DNA from: Medakamo hakoo
Lineage: Eukaryota; Chlorophyta; Trebouxiophyceae; Coccomyxaceae
DNA: 64,000 bases
Direction: 5' to 3'
Assembly: GCA_026636295.1 (NCBI GenBank)
Contig: CP089463.1
Span: 1-64,000, forward strand
The position numbers and the translations under genes were made by a program. The notes beneath the pieces are model-generated. The model worked only from the letters and a program-made list of their open reading frames with translations. It searched no databases and had not been told where the DNA came from. Positions 1 to 9,600 of the stretch are shown here, piece by piece (within the stretch, counting starts at the first letter, position 1; every line of letters starts with the position of its first letter).

Positions 1-89
1 CCTAACCCTAACCCTAACCCTAACCCTAACCCTAACCCTAACCCTAACCCTAACCCTAACCCTAACCCTAACCCTAACCCTAACCCTAA
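1..89. repeat. Telomere repeat array (CCCTAA)n
   Basis: About 15 near-perfect tandem copies of the hexamer CCCTAA begin at base 1. The C-rich strand reads into the chromosome, as expected for a left chromosome end, so the G-rich overhang strand would be TTAGGG. This is the human-type unit rather than TTTAGGG (most plants) or TTTTAGGG (Chlamydomonas). The array is probably truncated by the assembly, so its length here is a minimum. Confidence 0.97.
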
Positions 90-190
90 ACCTACCCTGA
101 CCCTGAACCTGAACCCTAAACCTAAACCTAAACCTGGGGCCTACTCTGAACCTAAACCTAACCTAAACATAAAAACTAAACCCTAAAGAC
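90..190. repeat. Degenerate telomere-proximal repeats
   Basis: The perfect array decays into variants such as CCCTGA, CCTGAA, CCTAAA and AACCTAAAC, and ends near 190. Several units are CCTAAA, the C-rich complement of a TTTAGG core, so the variants lean towards the plant-type unit. This is the usual structure of a proximal telomere boundary. Nothing else is recognisable here. Confidence 0.85.
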
Positions 191-546
191 TACTAAAACG
201 TCGCGGCTACCGCCGCAGCCGGTGCGGGCAGGGGGGTGGGTGAGAAGGGGTTGGGATCGCTGGGCTGGATGTGTGAAAAAGGAGGGTGGTTGCAAAAGAA
301 AACAGTGGCTGAGGATGGACGGGAACAGTCGTATCAGTACTTTTTTTTCGGATTGCGTGGCACCGCTTGCCTCGCGCCCACACACCCGCCTCAAACATCC
401 GCCCACCACCTGGCCGTTTTTCACGCAGGCCCTGCTCAGCACTCTGCGACCGACTGAAGAGGTCGCGCCGGAGCCGGTGTGCCTGGCGTTTTGTTCCGCA
501 CAAAACGAGAGGCAAACAATAAACCTCGCACGCGCTCCCTACCTAG
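191..546. other. Short subtelomere and putative promoter of first gene
   Basis: These 356 bases lie between the telomere-like repeats and the first start codon. They are visibly less GC-rich than coding sequence and contain a T8 run near 340. I see no subtelomeric tandem repeat, mobile element or convincing gene. Reading frames across it lack homology and use non-ATG starts. It presumably holds the promoter and 5' UTR of the ATPase gene. Confidence 0.5.
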
Positions 547-3500
547 ATGGCTCGGGCGAGAAGCACCTCTCCCCCCGGCCGCGGCCTGTGGCGGCCCAGC
601 CCGGCCCGCACCAGCGCCGTCACCGCCGCGCCCACCGCGTCCCTACCGCTGCCCGTCGACGGCGAGGACGTGGCCACCGTCTTGGCCACCGACCTGACGG
701 CCGGCCTGAGCGCGGAGGCCGTCGACGCCCGGCGCGCGCGCGTCGGGCCCAACACGCTGCGCGCGAGCGGGCCGCCCCCGCTGCTCAAGATCATTTTCCA
801 GTTGCGTGTGGGCGCTTTTGCCTTTTTTGGGGGGGGCGGGGGGGACGTGACGGCCGCCGTGCTCTCCACGCTCGTCCGCGTTCCCCCCATCACACGTCTC
901 CCCCTCACCCCATGTATCCAACCAAACCACCCCACATAAAAACGATTCCGCAGCCACGCGACCGACTTTCTGATGATCATTCTCGCCATCGCCGCGGCCG
1001 CCTGCTTCGCCGTGCGCGAGTGGGTGGACGGCGGCGTCATCACCGCCATCGCGCTCGCCAACGTGGGCCTGGGCATTGCCCAGGAGGCGCGGGCGGAGGC
1101 CGCGCTCGCCGCCCTGGCCGCCCTGGCCGCGACGCGCGCGGTCGTCGTCCGCGACGGCGCCCCGCCGGCCGAGGTGCCCGCCGCCGACCTGGTGCCCGGC
1201 GACGTCATCCTCCTGGCGCCCACGGGCGCCGGGTCGGCCGTCCCCGCGGACGCGGTGCTGGTGGAGGCGGCGGACCTGTCGGTCGTGGAGGCGACGCTGA
1301 CGGGCGAGCCGGAGCCCGCACGCAAGCGGGCGGTCGCGGGCGGCGGGCGTGGCGGCGGCGGCGCCGGCGGCGGCGGCAGTGACGGCGCGCCCCCTCCGTC
1401 CGCCTCCCGCTTCTCGCCGACCATGGTCTACTCCGGCACCCAGGTCGCGACGGGCCGGGGCACGGCCGTCGTCACGCACACCGGCATGGACACCGCCCTC
1501 GGCCGCATCGCTGCCCGCGTCGGCGCGGCGCCGACCCGGCGCACGCGCTTGCAGCGCGAGATGGCGCGCGCGGGGCTCGCCCTCTTCGCGGCCGGCATCA
1601 CCCTGGCCTTTGTCGTCTTTGCGGCCAACAAGTTCAACGTGGACAACCCGGCAGGTGAGGAGGGACTGTGGGCGTGTGTGGTGTGGTGGTGGTGGGGGGG
1701 GGGGGGGGCGCGAGAGCCTCTTGCCTGCGTCCTTTGCGCGCGGCCCACACCACCACCACCACCACCATCCCACCCACCACCCACGACCACCACCCTCCTC
1801 CCTCCCTCCCTCCAGGCCTGCGGTACACGGCCATCTACGCCATCGCCGCCGTCGTCGCTCTCATCCCGGAGGAGCTGCCCCTCGTCCTGACCCTGATCAT
1901 CGCGGTCGGCGCGCGCCGCATGGCCGCCCGCTCCGTCATCGTCCGCCGGCTGGCCGCCCTGGAGCAGCTCGGCCGGGTGACGGACGTGTGCACGGACAAG
2001 ACGGGCACGGTGACGGCGGGCGCGATGGCTGCGACCCGGGTGTGGCTGCCCGCGGCGGTGGGCGGGGGCGGGGATGGCGGCGGGGCGACGCCGCCGGCCC
2101 TGGCCTTTGTCAAGCTGGCCGTCGGCGGGCAGCCGCTCGACCCGACGCCCCGGCCCGGCCTGGTCACGCCCGCGCCGGCGGCGGCGGAGGGCGCCAAGGG
2201 CGCCGCCGCCGCGCTGCCGCCCGCGCCGGACGCGCCGCCGCCGCCCGGTCTGGACCTGGTCGCGGACGCGGTCTCGCTGTGCAACGCCGCGACGCTGGTC
2301 CTGGGCGACGGCGACAAGGGCGGCAAGGGCGGCGGCAAGGTCAGGGGCGGCGGGGACGGCGACGCGGAGGCGGGCGCGGGCGGCCGTGCCTGGCGCGCGG
2401 TCGGCAGCTCGACCGACGCCGCCCTGCGCGCGCTGGCGGGCAAGCTGGGCCGGGCGCGGGGCACGCCCGCGGGAGCGGCGGCGGGCGGCGCGGGCGCCGA
2501 CGGCGCCACGCTTCTGCGGGAGCACGCCTTCTCCTCCGACGCCAAGACGGCCGCCACGCTGGCCGCCGGCTCCGACGGCCTGACCGCCTGGGTCAAGGGC
2601 GCGCCCGACCGGCTGCTGCCGCTGTGCACGCGCGCCGCGCCGGCCGGCGGCGGGCCGGCCTTCCCGCTGGAGCACGCGGGCCGGGCGGCCGCGGCCGCAG
2701 CGGTCGCCGCGCTCGCGTCATCGGGCGGCCTGCGCGTCCTGGCCGTGTGCGCCCGGGGCGCGGCCGTCGGCGACGGCCCGGCCGGCGGGCCCGGCGACCC
2801 GGCCGCGGCCTGGCCGCCGGCCGGGTGCGAGGGCGGGCGCGATCCGGCCTCCTGGCCGCGGCCCGCGCTCGACGCGGCGCCCGGCCTGTGCCTGCTGGGC
2901 CTGGTCGGCCTGCGCGACCCGCCCCGCCCGGCCGTCGCGGCCGCCATCGCCGCGTGCCACCGGGGCGGCATCACTGTGCGCATGCTCACCGGCGACGCGG
3001 CCGGGACGGCGGCCGCCATCGCGGCCGAGGTCGGCATCCTGCAAGGCGGCGGCGTGGCCGGGAAGAGCGGCGGCGGCGGCGGCCGCCACGCCCTCCTCAC
3101 GCCGCGCGGCGTGACGGACGCGGCCGCCTTTGACGCCGCGCCCGAGGCCGCCCTGGACGCCGCGCTCGACCTGCCGGCCGTCATCGCCCGGTGCACGCCC
3201 GACACGAAGGTCGACATGGTCCGCGCCCTGCACCGCCGCCGCCGCGTCGTCGCCATGACGGGCGACGGCGTCAACGACGCGCCCGCCCTGGCCGCCGCGG
3301 ACGTGGGCGTGGCCATGGGCCTGGCCGGCTCCGACGCGGCGCGCCAGGCGGCGGACGTCGTCCTGGCAGACGACGACTTCTCGTCCATCGTGGCCGGCAT
3401 CCGCGAGGGCCGCCTCGTGTACGGCCGCGTCCAGCTGGCCCTGCGCCACGTCCTGGCCACCAACGTGGGCTTGACCCTGCTTCTGGGCGCGGGCCTGGGC

Positions 3501-4370
3501 GTGCGCGACGCGGACTGGGAGGTCGTCTTCCCCCAGTCCCCCCTGTCCATCCTCGTCCTCAACATGGTGTTCCTCACGCTCACGGTGCTCGCGCTCGTCG
3601 CGCGCCCGCCGGTCCGCGACCCGCTGGCCGGGCCGCCCATCCGGTCCGCGTCCGCGCTGACGGCCGACGTCCTGGCCGACATCGCCGCGTACGGCGGCAG
3701 CATGGGCGCCGTGTCCACGGCCGCCTTCGTCGCCTGCCTGTACGGCCTCGGCCGCCTCGACCCGCTCTCCGGGCGGAGCACCAACCCGGCCGACATGATT
3801 GGCGTCCGCTGCAACGGGCACGGCCACGGCGAGGAGCGCACGTGCGCGGCCGTCTACCGCGCCCGGTCCGCCGTCTTCCTGCTGCTGGCGGGCATGATCG
3901 TGTTCAACGCGTACAGCGTGGCGGCCCGGTGGGCGGTGTTGCCGGCCCTGGAGAAGGGGCGGCTGTGCGGCGGCCGCGCGCCCGCTGCTTACGACGACGA
4001 CGTCGACGACAGCGAGGACGGCGCCGCCACCCCGGCCGGCGTGCCGCGGCCGTCCCGCCTGGCCCGCGCCTGGTCTCACCACGGCCACGCTGTCGCGTCG
4101 GCCTTCACAGCCACCCTGGCCCTCGTCCTGGTGTACGTGCCGGGCGTCAACTCGGCGTTCCGCCAGGGCGCGACGCTGGGCGGGCCGGAGTGGGGCGTCG
4201 TCACGGCCGGCCTGGCCACGCACATCGCACTGATCGCCCTCTGGCAGCATGGCCTGAAGCGCGTGTGGTTCCCGCCGCCGTCGGTGGTGGAGGCGGCCCT
4301 GCCGCCGGCCCTGGCGTCGGCGGGCGGGCAGGGGGAGGTGTGGGCGGCCGCGGCGGGTGAGGCGGCGTAG
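547..4370 (+). CDS. P-type cation ATPase, type IID-like (Na+/K+ or Ca2+ efflux)
   Basis: Predicted join 547..800, 954..1654, 1816..4370; 1169 aa, introns of 153 and 161 bases. It is an ATP-driven cation pump of a membrane. A cation-ATPase N domain is followed by the first transmembrane pair with AVREWVDGGVI, close to the (D/E)WIEGGVI motif of fungal and moss ENA pumps. Next come the TGEP actuator loop (TLTGEPEPARK), the M4 motif IPEELPLVLT (about residue 335), the phosphorylation motif CTDKTGT (about 378), and the hinge MTGDGVNDAP (about 798) followed by GLAGSDAARQAADVVLADDD. That last stretch again resembles ENA (GSDVAK...DIVL.DDNF). A Gly/Ala/Pro-rich insertion sits in the nucleotide-binding domain, and the C-terminal tail is long. 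The ATG at 547 gives a basic leader. Ion specificity (Na+, K+ or Ca2+) cannot be read with certainty. The first donor (GTTGCG) is atypical. Confidence 0.88.
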
Positions 4371-4384
4371 GGCGAGGGGTAGTG

Positions 4385-4389
4385 TTACA
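4385..4389 (-). terminator. Candidate UGUAA polyadenylation signal for the F-box/LRR gene
   Basis: On the minus strand TGTAA lies about 70 bases downstream of the F-box/LRR stop codon. UGUAA is the usual polyadenylation signal in several green algae. The ATPase gene ends convergently at 4370, leaving an 87-base intergenic gap. Confidence 0.35.
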
Positions 4390-4457
4390 CCGCACTAAAC
4401 CTTAACCTCCCCCACACAAGCCGACATCAAAACCATCCCGCGCACGTAAACAAAAAA

Positions 4458-7400
4458 CTAACACTCGGCGCTCGCCCGCGCCCGCACCCCCTCGCTCACC
4501 CGGTGGCACCCCTCCAGGACGACCACCACCTTGCGCCTGCCATCCCCGCCACTCAACGCCCCCACCCCCGTGTCCGTCACCTGCCACGCGTACGACAGGT
4601 CCAGCCGCGACAGGGCGGTCAGCCCCGCCAACGCCCGCACGCCGTCATCCCCCACCCGCCAGCAGCTGGGCAGCGAGAGGGTGCGCAGGCACCGCAAGTG
4701 CGTGGCCACCTCCACCACGCCCGCGTCCGTCACGTCGGGTTGGCCCTGCAGCGCGAGCGTCTGCAACGCCGCGCCCAACGGCTTCAACGCCGCCAGCCCC
4801 GCGTCCGTGACCGCATGGCACCCTTTCAGGTTCAGCCGCCGCAAGGACGGCAGCGCGGCCGCCAGCGCCGCCAGGCCCTCGTCGTTGACGGCGCTGTGCG
4901 CGAGCGACAGCGACGTCAGCCCGACCATGGCCGACCAGCCGGCCAGCCCCACGCCCGTCACGCCCGTGTTCTCCAGGTTGACGTCGGTCAGGGCGGTCAG
5001 GGAGGAGGCGGCTTCCAAGCCCGCGTCCGTGACGGCGCTGCCCTTCAGGTTGACGGAGACGAGGCCGGTCGCGCCCGCGCCGCCGGCGGCCAACGCGGCC
5101 AGCCCCGCGTCCACTCCGCCCGCCTTGCAATTCGCGAGGCTGAGGGCGCGCAGGCCGCCGCACCCGCCCAGCGCGCCAACATTGGCGTCCGGGCAGTCGG
5201 CCAGGTCCAGGGAGTCCAGCCGCTGGAGCGTGCCCAGCGCCGACAAGTCGTGCAAGTGGGGCAGCAGGGACAGCTTGGCGGTGGTGAGCGACGCGCACGC
5301 GGCGAGCGGGGCGAGGCCGCGCCCCGTCAGGCCGCAGCCGGCGACGTCGAGCGTGGCCAAGGGCCCGCCGCAGGCGAGCGGGTCCAGCGCGCCATCCCGC
5401 AGCGCCTGGCAGCCCGCCAGCTTCAACACGACCAGGCTCGGCGCGACCGTGGCCAGGCCGGGCAGGCTGGTCAGGCGCCGCAGCCCCGTCGCGTCCAGGT
5501 GGGCGAGCCCGGCCAGCCCGGCCAGCATGGCGCCCACATCCTCGGCCGTCAACTGCCAGCAGTCGCGGACGCACAGGTCGCGTAGAGCGGGACCGAGGCG
5601 CCCGACCGCCGCCGCGCCGGGCCCGCTCAGCCGGTGGCACCCGCGCATGTCCAGCTGGGTCAGCGCCGACGGCCGGCCCATGGCCGCGCCTTCCAAGCCC
5701 ACGCCCGTGAGGCGTTCGCACGCCCGCAGGCACAGGTGCTCCAGCACGGGCAAGCCGGCCAAGCAGATGGCGAGCGAGTCGTCGTCGACTTGTTGCATGC
5801 CGCGCAGCGACAGCGAGCGCAGGCGGGGCAGCGATGGCAGGGAAGACGCGAGGCCGCCGGCCGTGAGGCGGAGGCAGTTCCACAGCGAGAGCGACGTCAG
5901 GCGCGGGTGCGCCTTGACGACAGCATCCAGGCCGACGTCCGTGAGTTCCAAGCAGCCGGACAAGTCCAGCGAGGCCAGGCGGCGCAGCGCGCCCAACCCG
6001 GCCGCGGCCGCGTCGCCAAACGTCGCGACGCGCGCGCACCCGCCCACGCGCAGGCTGGTCAGGCAGGCGGCCAGGCCGGCGGCCATGGCCATGAAGCCTA
6101 CAGGTCCCAGCGCCACGGCTCCCGCGACGTCCAGGTCGCGGAGGGTGGTGCAGCGGGCGATGGAGGCGGCTCCCGTGTCGGTGATCTGTGTGGAGGAGGA
6201 TGAGTGGTGGATGGTGGATGGAGGTGGTGAGGCAAGCTTGCACGTGGCGGGTGGGAGGGGGCACAGGGGCCTGACGGTGGGGGGGCTCCAACGGCGACAG
6301 GCACGCCCACGCCCCATCCCAGGAGCGGCTCGGCCGCCTGCTCCGGCGGACGGCACAGGCAGGGACTGACGACTCGCGGGGTCCCTCCCGTCTTTCCCGC
6401 CGACACCGGGCGGGGCGGGGCGGGGGGCGCCGCCGCGGGGACGCGACGCGCGCGCTGGGGTTAGGGCTGCGAGCGCGCACCCCCCGCCCCTCCCCGCACA
6501 CAAACGCACCCGGCAGCAGTTGTACACGCTCAGCGCCGTCAGTCGGGTCAGGCGTGGCAGCGCGGCCAGGCCCGCGTCCGTCACGCCCTCAGCGCTGGCC
6601 AGGGACAGGCTGGCCAGGCGCGGCAGGCCCGCGGCGACGGCCGCGACGTCGGCGTCGCGCACGCCGGCCGCCGCGGCGCCCAGGTCCAGCCGTGACAGCG
6701 CCGGAAAGCGGGCCGCCAGGCGGGGCACGTCCAGGCTGCGCGGCCGCACGCTCGCCAGGCCGTGCGAAAACCCGTCCAACCAGGCCCGGCACACAAGCAG
6801 CGCGGCCTGCGTGTCGGCCGGCGGCAGGCGGGCCAGGATGAGCCCAAACAGGTCGGGCGGCAGGTCCGGCCACGCGCACGCGGGCGCCGAGCCCGTCGCG
6901 GCTTCCAAGGCGGCCGCGTACCCCGCCGGACGCACCCAGGGCGGGATGCCGGGCGAGACGGCCGGGATGGGCGGCAGGGCGACTGTGTGTGTGTGTGTGT
7001 GTGTGTGTGGTGGTTGGAGGTGGGCGAGGGGGGTGCGGCCATGCTAGCCAGTGCAAACACGCTGCCCCCGCCCCCACCCCCCCTTAACCCACACCCACGC
7101 GCACGCAGGACGCACGCAGACCCTCATTCAACTCGTCTGCGTGGAGCACTAGCGCGCCGAGGGACCCAGCCCCGCCTTGGGCGGCCCGCCAAGTTTCCGT
7201 CGAGCCGTCGCATGGCCCAAAAAAAGCCGCGGGCATTGACACGCCCGCCACGGCGGGTGCATGCATCCCTCAACTGCTCACCCTCACTACCCGCCGCACC
7301 TGGACGTGCAGGCAACACCGGAGGCGACGCATGGCTATCCTCGCTGCGGCGGCGACGCACGCCGAGGCGAAGCCCACTGAAGAAGTTGGAGAGTGCGGCG

Positions 7401-7483
7401 GCCCGCTCCGGCGTCCGCGCCGGCGACGACGACGTGGAAGCGGGGCCGCCCCGGTTGTCTGGCGAGGTGGCCCAGCCCGGCAT
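4458..7483 (-). CDS. F-box / leucine-rich-repeat protein (FBL type)
   Basis: Predicted join on the minus strand 7483..7300, 6982..6510, 6185..4458; 794 aa. It is likely a substrate-recognition subunit of an SCF ubiquitin ligase. Exon 1 encodes a Ser/Arg-rich leader starting MPGWATSPDN. Exon 2 carries an F-box (WPDLPPDLFGLILARLPPAD...LVCRAW) and the first cysteine-containing LRRs. Exon 3 is a run of about 20 AMN1/FBXL-type LRRs, for example LDLSGCLELTDVGLDAV and LDMRGCHRLSGPGAAAV. The 324-base second intron is a multiple of three and stop-free, so an unspliced frame also stays open, but its translation is low-complexity and interrupts an LRR. Exon 1 is less certain: it was chosen because its donor (CCAG/GTGCGG) matches the phase of the acceptor after a (CA)n tract at 6983-7008. 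No in-frame ATG lies just upstream of exon 2. Confidence 0.78.
6984..7010. repeat. (GT)n/(CA)n microsatellite at a 3' splice site
   Basis: A near-perfect dinucleotide run of about 12 units. On the coding (minus) strand it reads CACACA...CAG and stands where a polypyrimidine tract would be expected, directly before the acceptor of F-box gene exon 2. Similar CA-rich acceptors recur in this window. Confidence 0.8.
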
Positions 7484-8222
7484 TGGTGCGTGTGTGTGTT
7501 TGTGTGTGCGTGCGTGGAGCGTGGGAGCCCCTGGGCGGGCGTCGTGCGTCCCCAGTGGGAACAAGGGAGTGAGTGTGCACGGTGTGCCCGAACGACAGCT
7601 CCCGTGATTGATTGAGGAGCTCAGGCACAGAAACGCCCAGGGGGGTGAGGACGGCCCGCCGTACAACGGGCCGCCCCTACCCCCCCGCGCCCCTGCACGC
7701 GGGACTGGTTTTGTTGTTACAGAAACAAAAGACACGCAAGACGCGTGCGCGCAAAGCGTCGCAGTGTTTCCCCAGGCGCGCAGTGCCCCCTCTTTCCTTT
7801 TTTGGTGTGACGGGGGTTTCTCCTTTTTCCATTAAAAGACGCACGGCCAGGGGGACGCGCGCTCCTTCCAAAAAAAGGGGGCTTCCCAAGGGGGAAGGGG
7901 GGAAGAAGGAATAGAGGGAGGGCGGGCGGCGGTCGGGGCGCGGGCGAGCCCATGCACTCGATGACACCACCCACCCCGAGCTCTCATCGAAAACCAAAAA
8001 TCAAGAGAAAGCTTTCTTCACGGAACGTTTTGCCTTCACACACACGAAAAAAAAACAGGACACGCCCAAACAGGTACGGCGGGCCAGGCTCCTTGGGCGC
8101 TGGGGCATGGGTGGAGGGGATGGACGGGGCAGGGCGCCAGGCGCCGCGCCCCATCCCCCCCACCCGGGCGCCTCAACACCAACCTGCGCCGTTATTTCAA
8201 GATCCCATTTCTTTCACGGTCT
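7484..8222. other. Intergenic region, no gene seen
   Basis: These 739 bases separate the start of the F-box/LRR gene from the stop of the secreted Trp-rich gene, both on the minus strand. The stretch contains CA-rich sequence next to the F-box start, T and A runs around 7800-7880, and an A9 run near 8047. It presumably contains the promoter of the F-box gene and the 3' UTR of its upstream neighbour. I saw no tRNA-like boxes and no ORF with recognisable protein character. Confidence 0.45.
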
Positions 8223-9600
8223 TTAGTTCTCGATGGACGCGGTCATGTCCTCGCCCTCCTTGTGGAACTTGCCGAACCACGTGAAGTTCTTCTGCGGGGG
8301 GTGCGACGAGATGGATCGGTACGGTGGGAGGGGCGGGGTGAGAAACAGAGAGCCGCGCGCGCACGTTTTTTTTTTCAACGCAGCGGGCCGCACCCCTTGT
8401 TTTCCGTCGTTCGTGCGCCATCTCCCGCACACAGCTCTTACCTTGTGGAAGCCCCAGGTCCACGTCTTGTTGTGCTTCCAGGCGGAGCAGGCCTGAGGTG
8501 GGGGGTTGAGGGGGGTGGGTGTGGGCGCGTGAGTTTTTTTTTCCTCTTTGGCCGCGAAAAACCATCTCCCCGTCAAAAAACGCGCCCACCCCCTCCAAAC
8601 GCCGCCTCGCGCCCGCCGCCATCGCACCTTGAAGAAGTCCATCAGGAACTCCTCGTCGGCCTTCTCAGCGGCCTCTTCGTTGACGGCCTCGAGCTCGGCC
8701 TCCTGGGCGAACTCGGGCTCGTGCGTGTGGTTCTTGTGCAGCTGTCGGGGTGTGTGTGGGGTGGGGTGTACGGAGGCAACAGTGAGGAAAAAAGAACCCT
8801 CTCCCGTCAATGTCGACTCTCTCCGTCCGCGTGCAGCGCTCACGCGCCCCACACTGCTGCCAAAAAAACCGTACCTTGAACTGAAGTGAGCGTAGGAGAG
8901 GAGAGGAAGGGGGAGGGGGGCGTGCGTGAGGATGGCGGTGTGGCGGTGGTGGGAGGCCGTCTGTCGTTGCCTGGCGCATGCGGCGCCCTTTCTCCCCCCC
9001 TCCTCCAAAACGCCGTGTCGTCGTCGCATCCATGCATCGCATCCAAACTCACCTTGAACCAGTCGCAGATGGACCACATCTTGGCCAGCTTGCCGGCTTC
9101 CCAGTCGGACAGGTTGTGCGCCTTGTTGTGCTGTGGTACCAGTGTTGGGAGATTTTTTTTTCGGTGAGTGAAAACCAAACACACTGGCACCCCGGTCGGC
9201 GCGACGGCGCGCCGCCACCACCACCTACCGCCACCACCACCACACCGCACCTTGAGCGCAATCATCTTGGACGACCAGTCCTTGGCCAGCCATTCCGGCT
9301 CCTCCTCGGTCATCTCGACCATCTCGCCCTCCTCCTTCTTCGTCTTCCAGGCGGAGCAGTTCCACTTCCAGCCGTCGAACTTGGACCAGAAGTCGGCCAG
9401 GTGGTCGGCCTCGGCGGCGTCGATCTAATGCGTGGGAGAGGAGGGGGCGGGGGGTGCGCGGCGTGAGCGGCGTGTCAGACGGACGCGGGATGGTTTTTTA
9501 AACATGGCAGCGCCCACTGCGCCCCCAACGATCTCACCTCAGCGGCCTTGGCGCCGGCGATGGCGGCAGCCGCGAACAGAGCGAAAGCGGAGAAACGCAT
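8223..9600 (-). CDS. Small secreted Trp-rich acidic protein, seven exons, family unknown
   Basis: Predicted join on the minus strand 9600..9538, 9424..9251, 9130..9053, 8880..8875, 8741..8628, 8492..8442, 8291..8223; 184 aa. All introns are in phase 0 with strong donors (GTGAGA, GTGCGG, GTGAGT, GTACGG, GTGCGA, GTAAGA) and CAG/TAG acceptors. Exon 1 is exactly a signal peptide (MRFSAFALFAAAAIAGAKAAE). The mature part is acidic and rich in Trp, Lys and His, with a repeated motif: WKWNCSAWK in exon 2 and ACSAWKHNKTWTWGFHK in exon 6, then NFTWFGKFHK in exon 7. Most exons end in an (L/F)K or FHK pair. Three cysteines are visible. The fourth exon is a 6-base microexon (Phe-Lys) and is the weakest part; skipping it also keeps frame. 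I do not recognise the family. It probably acts in the secretory pathway or outside the cell. Confidence 0.7.

Noticed and set aside
222-1382. 386-residue frame overlapping the ATPase start
   Set aside because: It uses a GTG start, lies mostly in the wrong frame of the ATPase exons, and translates to Arg/Pro/Gly shadow sequence.
1835-3841. 668-residue antisense frame across the ATPase
   Set aside because: Stop-free antisense frames are expected in extremely GC-rich exons. It has no recognisable motif, while the plus strand carries all ATPase motifs.
6186-6509. F-box/LRR gene without its second intron
   Set aside because: The 324-base stretch is stop-free and in frame, but has GTGCGT and CAG borders, low-complexity translation, and would break an LRR.
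6935-6935. GTG start codon for the F-box/LRR protein
   Set aside because: Nuclear eukaryotic genes rarely start at GTG, and an upstream exon fits the splice phase.
7124-7735. 203-residue minus-strand frame as a separate gene
   Set aside because: Its useful part is better explained as exon 1 of the F-box/LRR gene; the rest is intron and upstream sequence.
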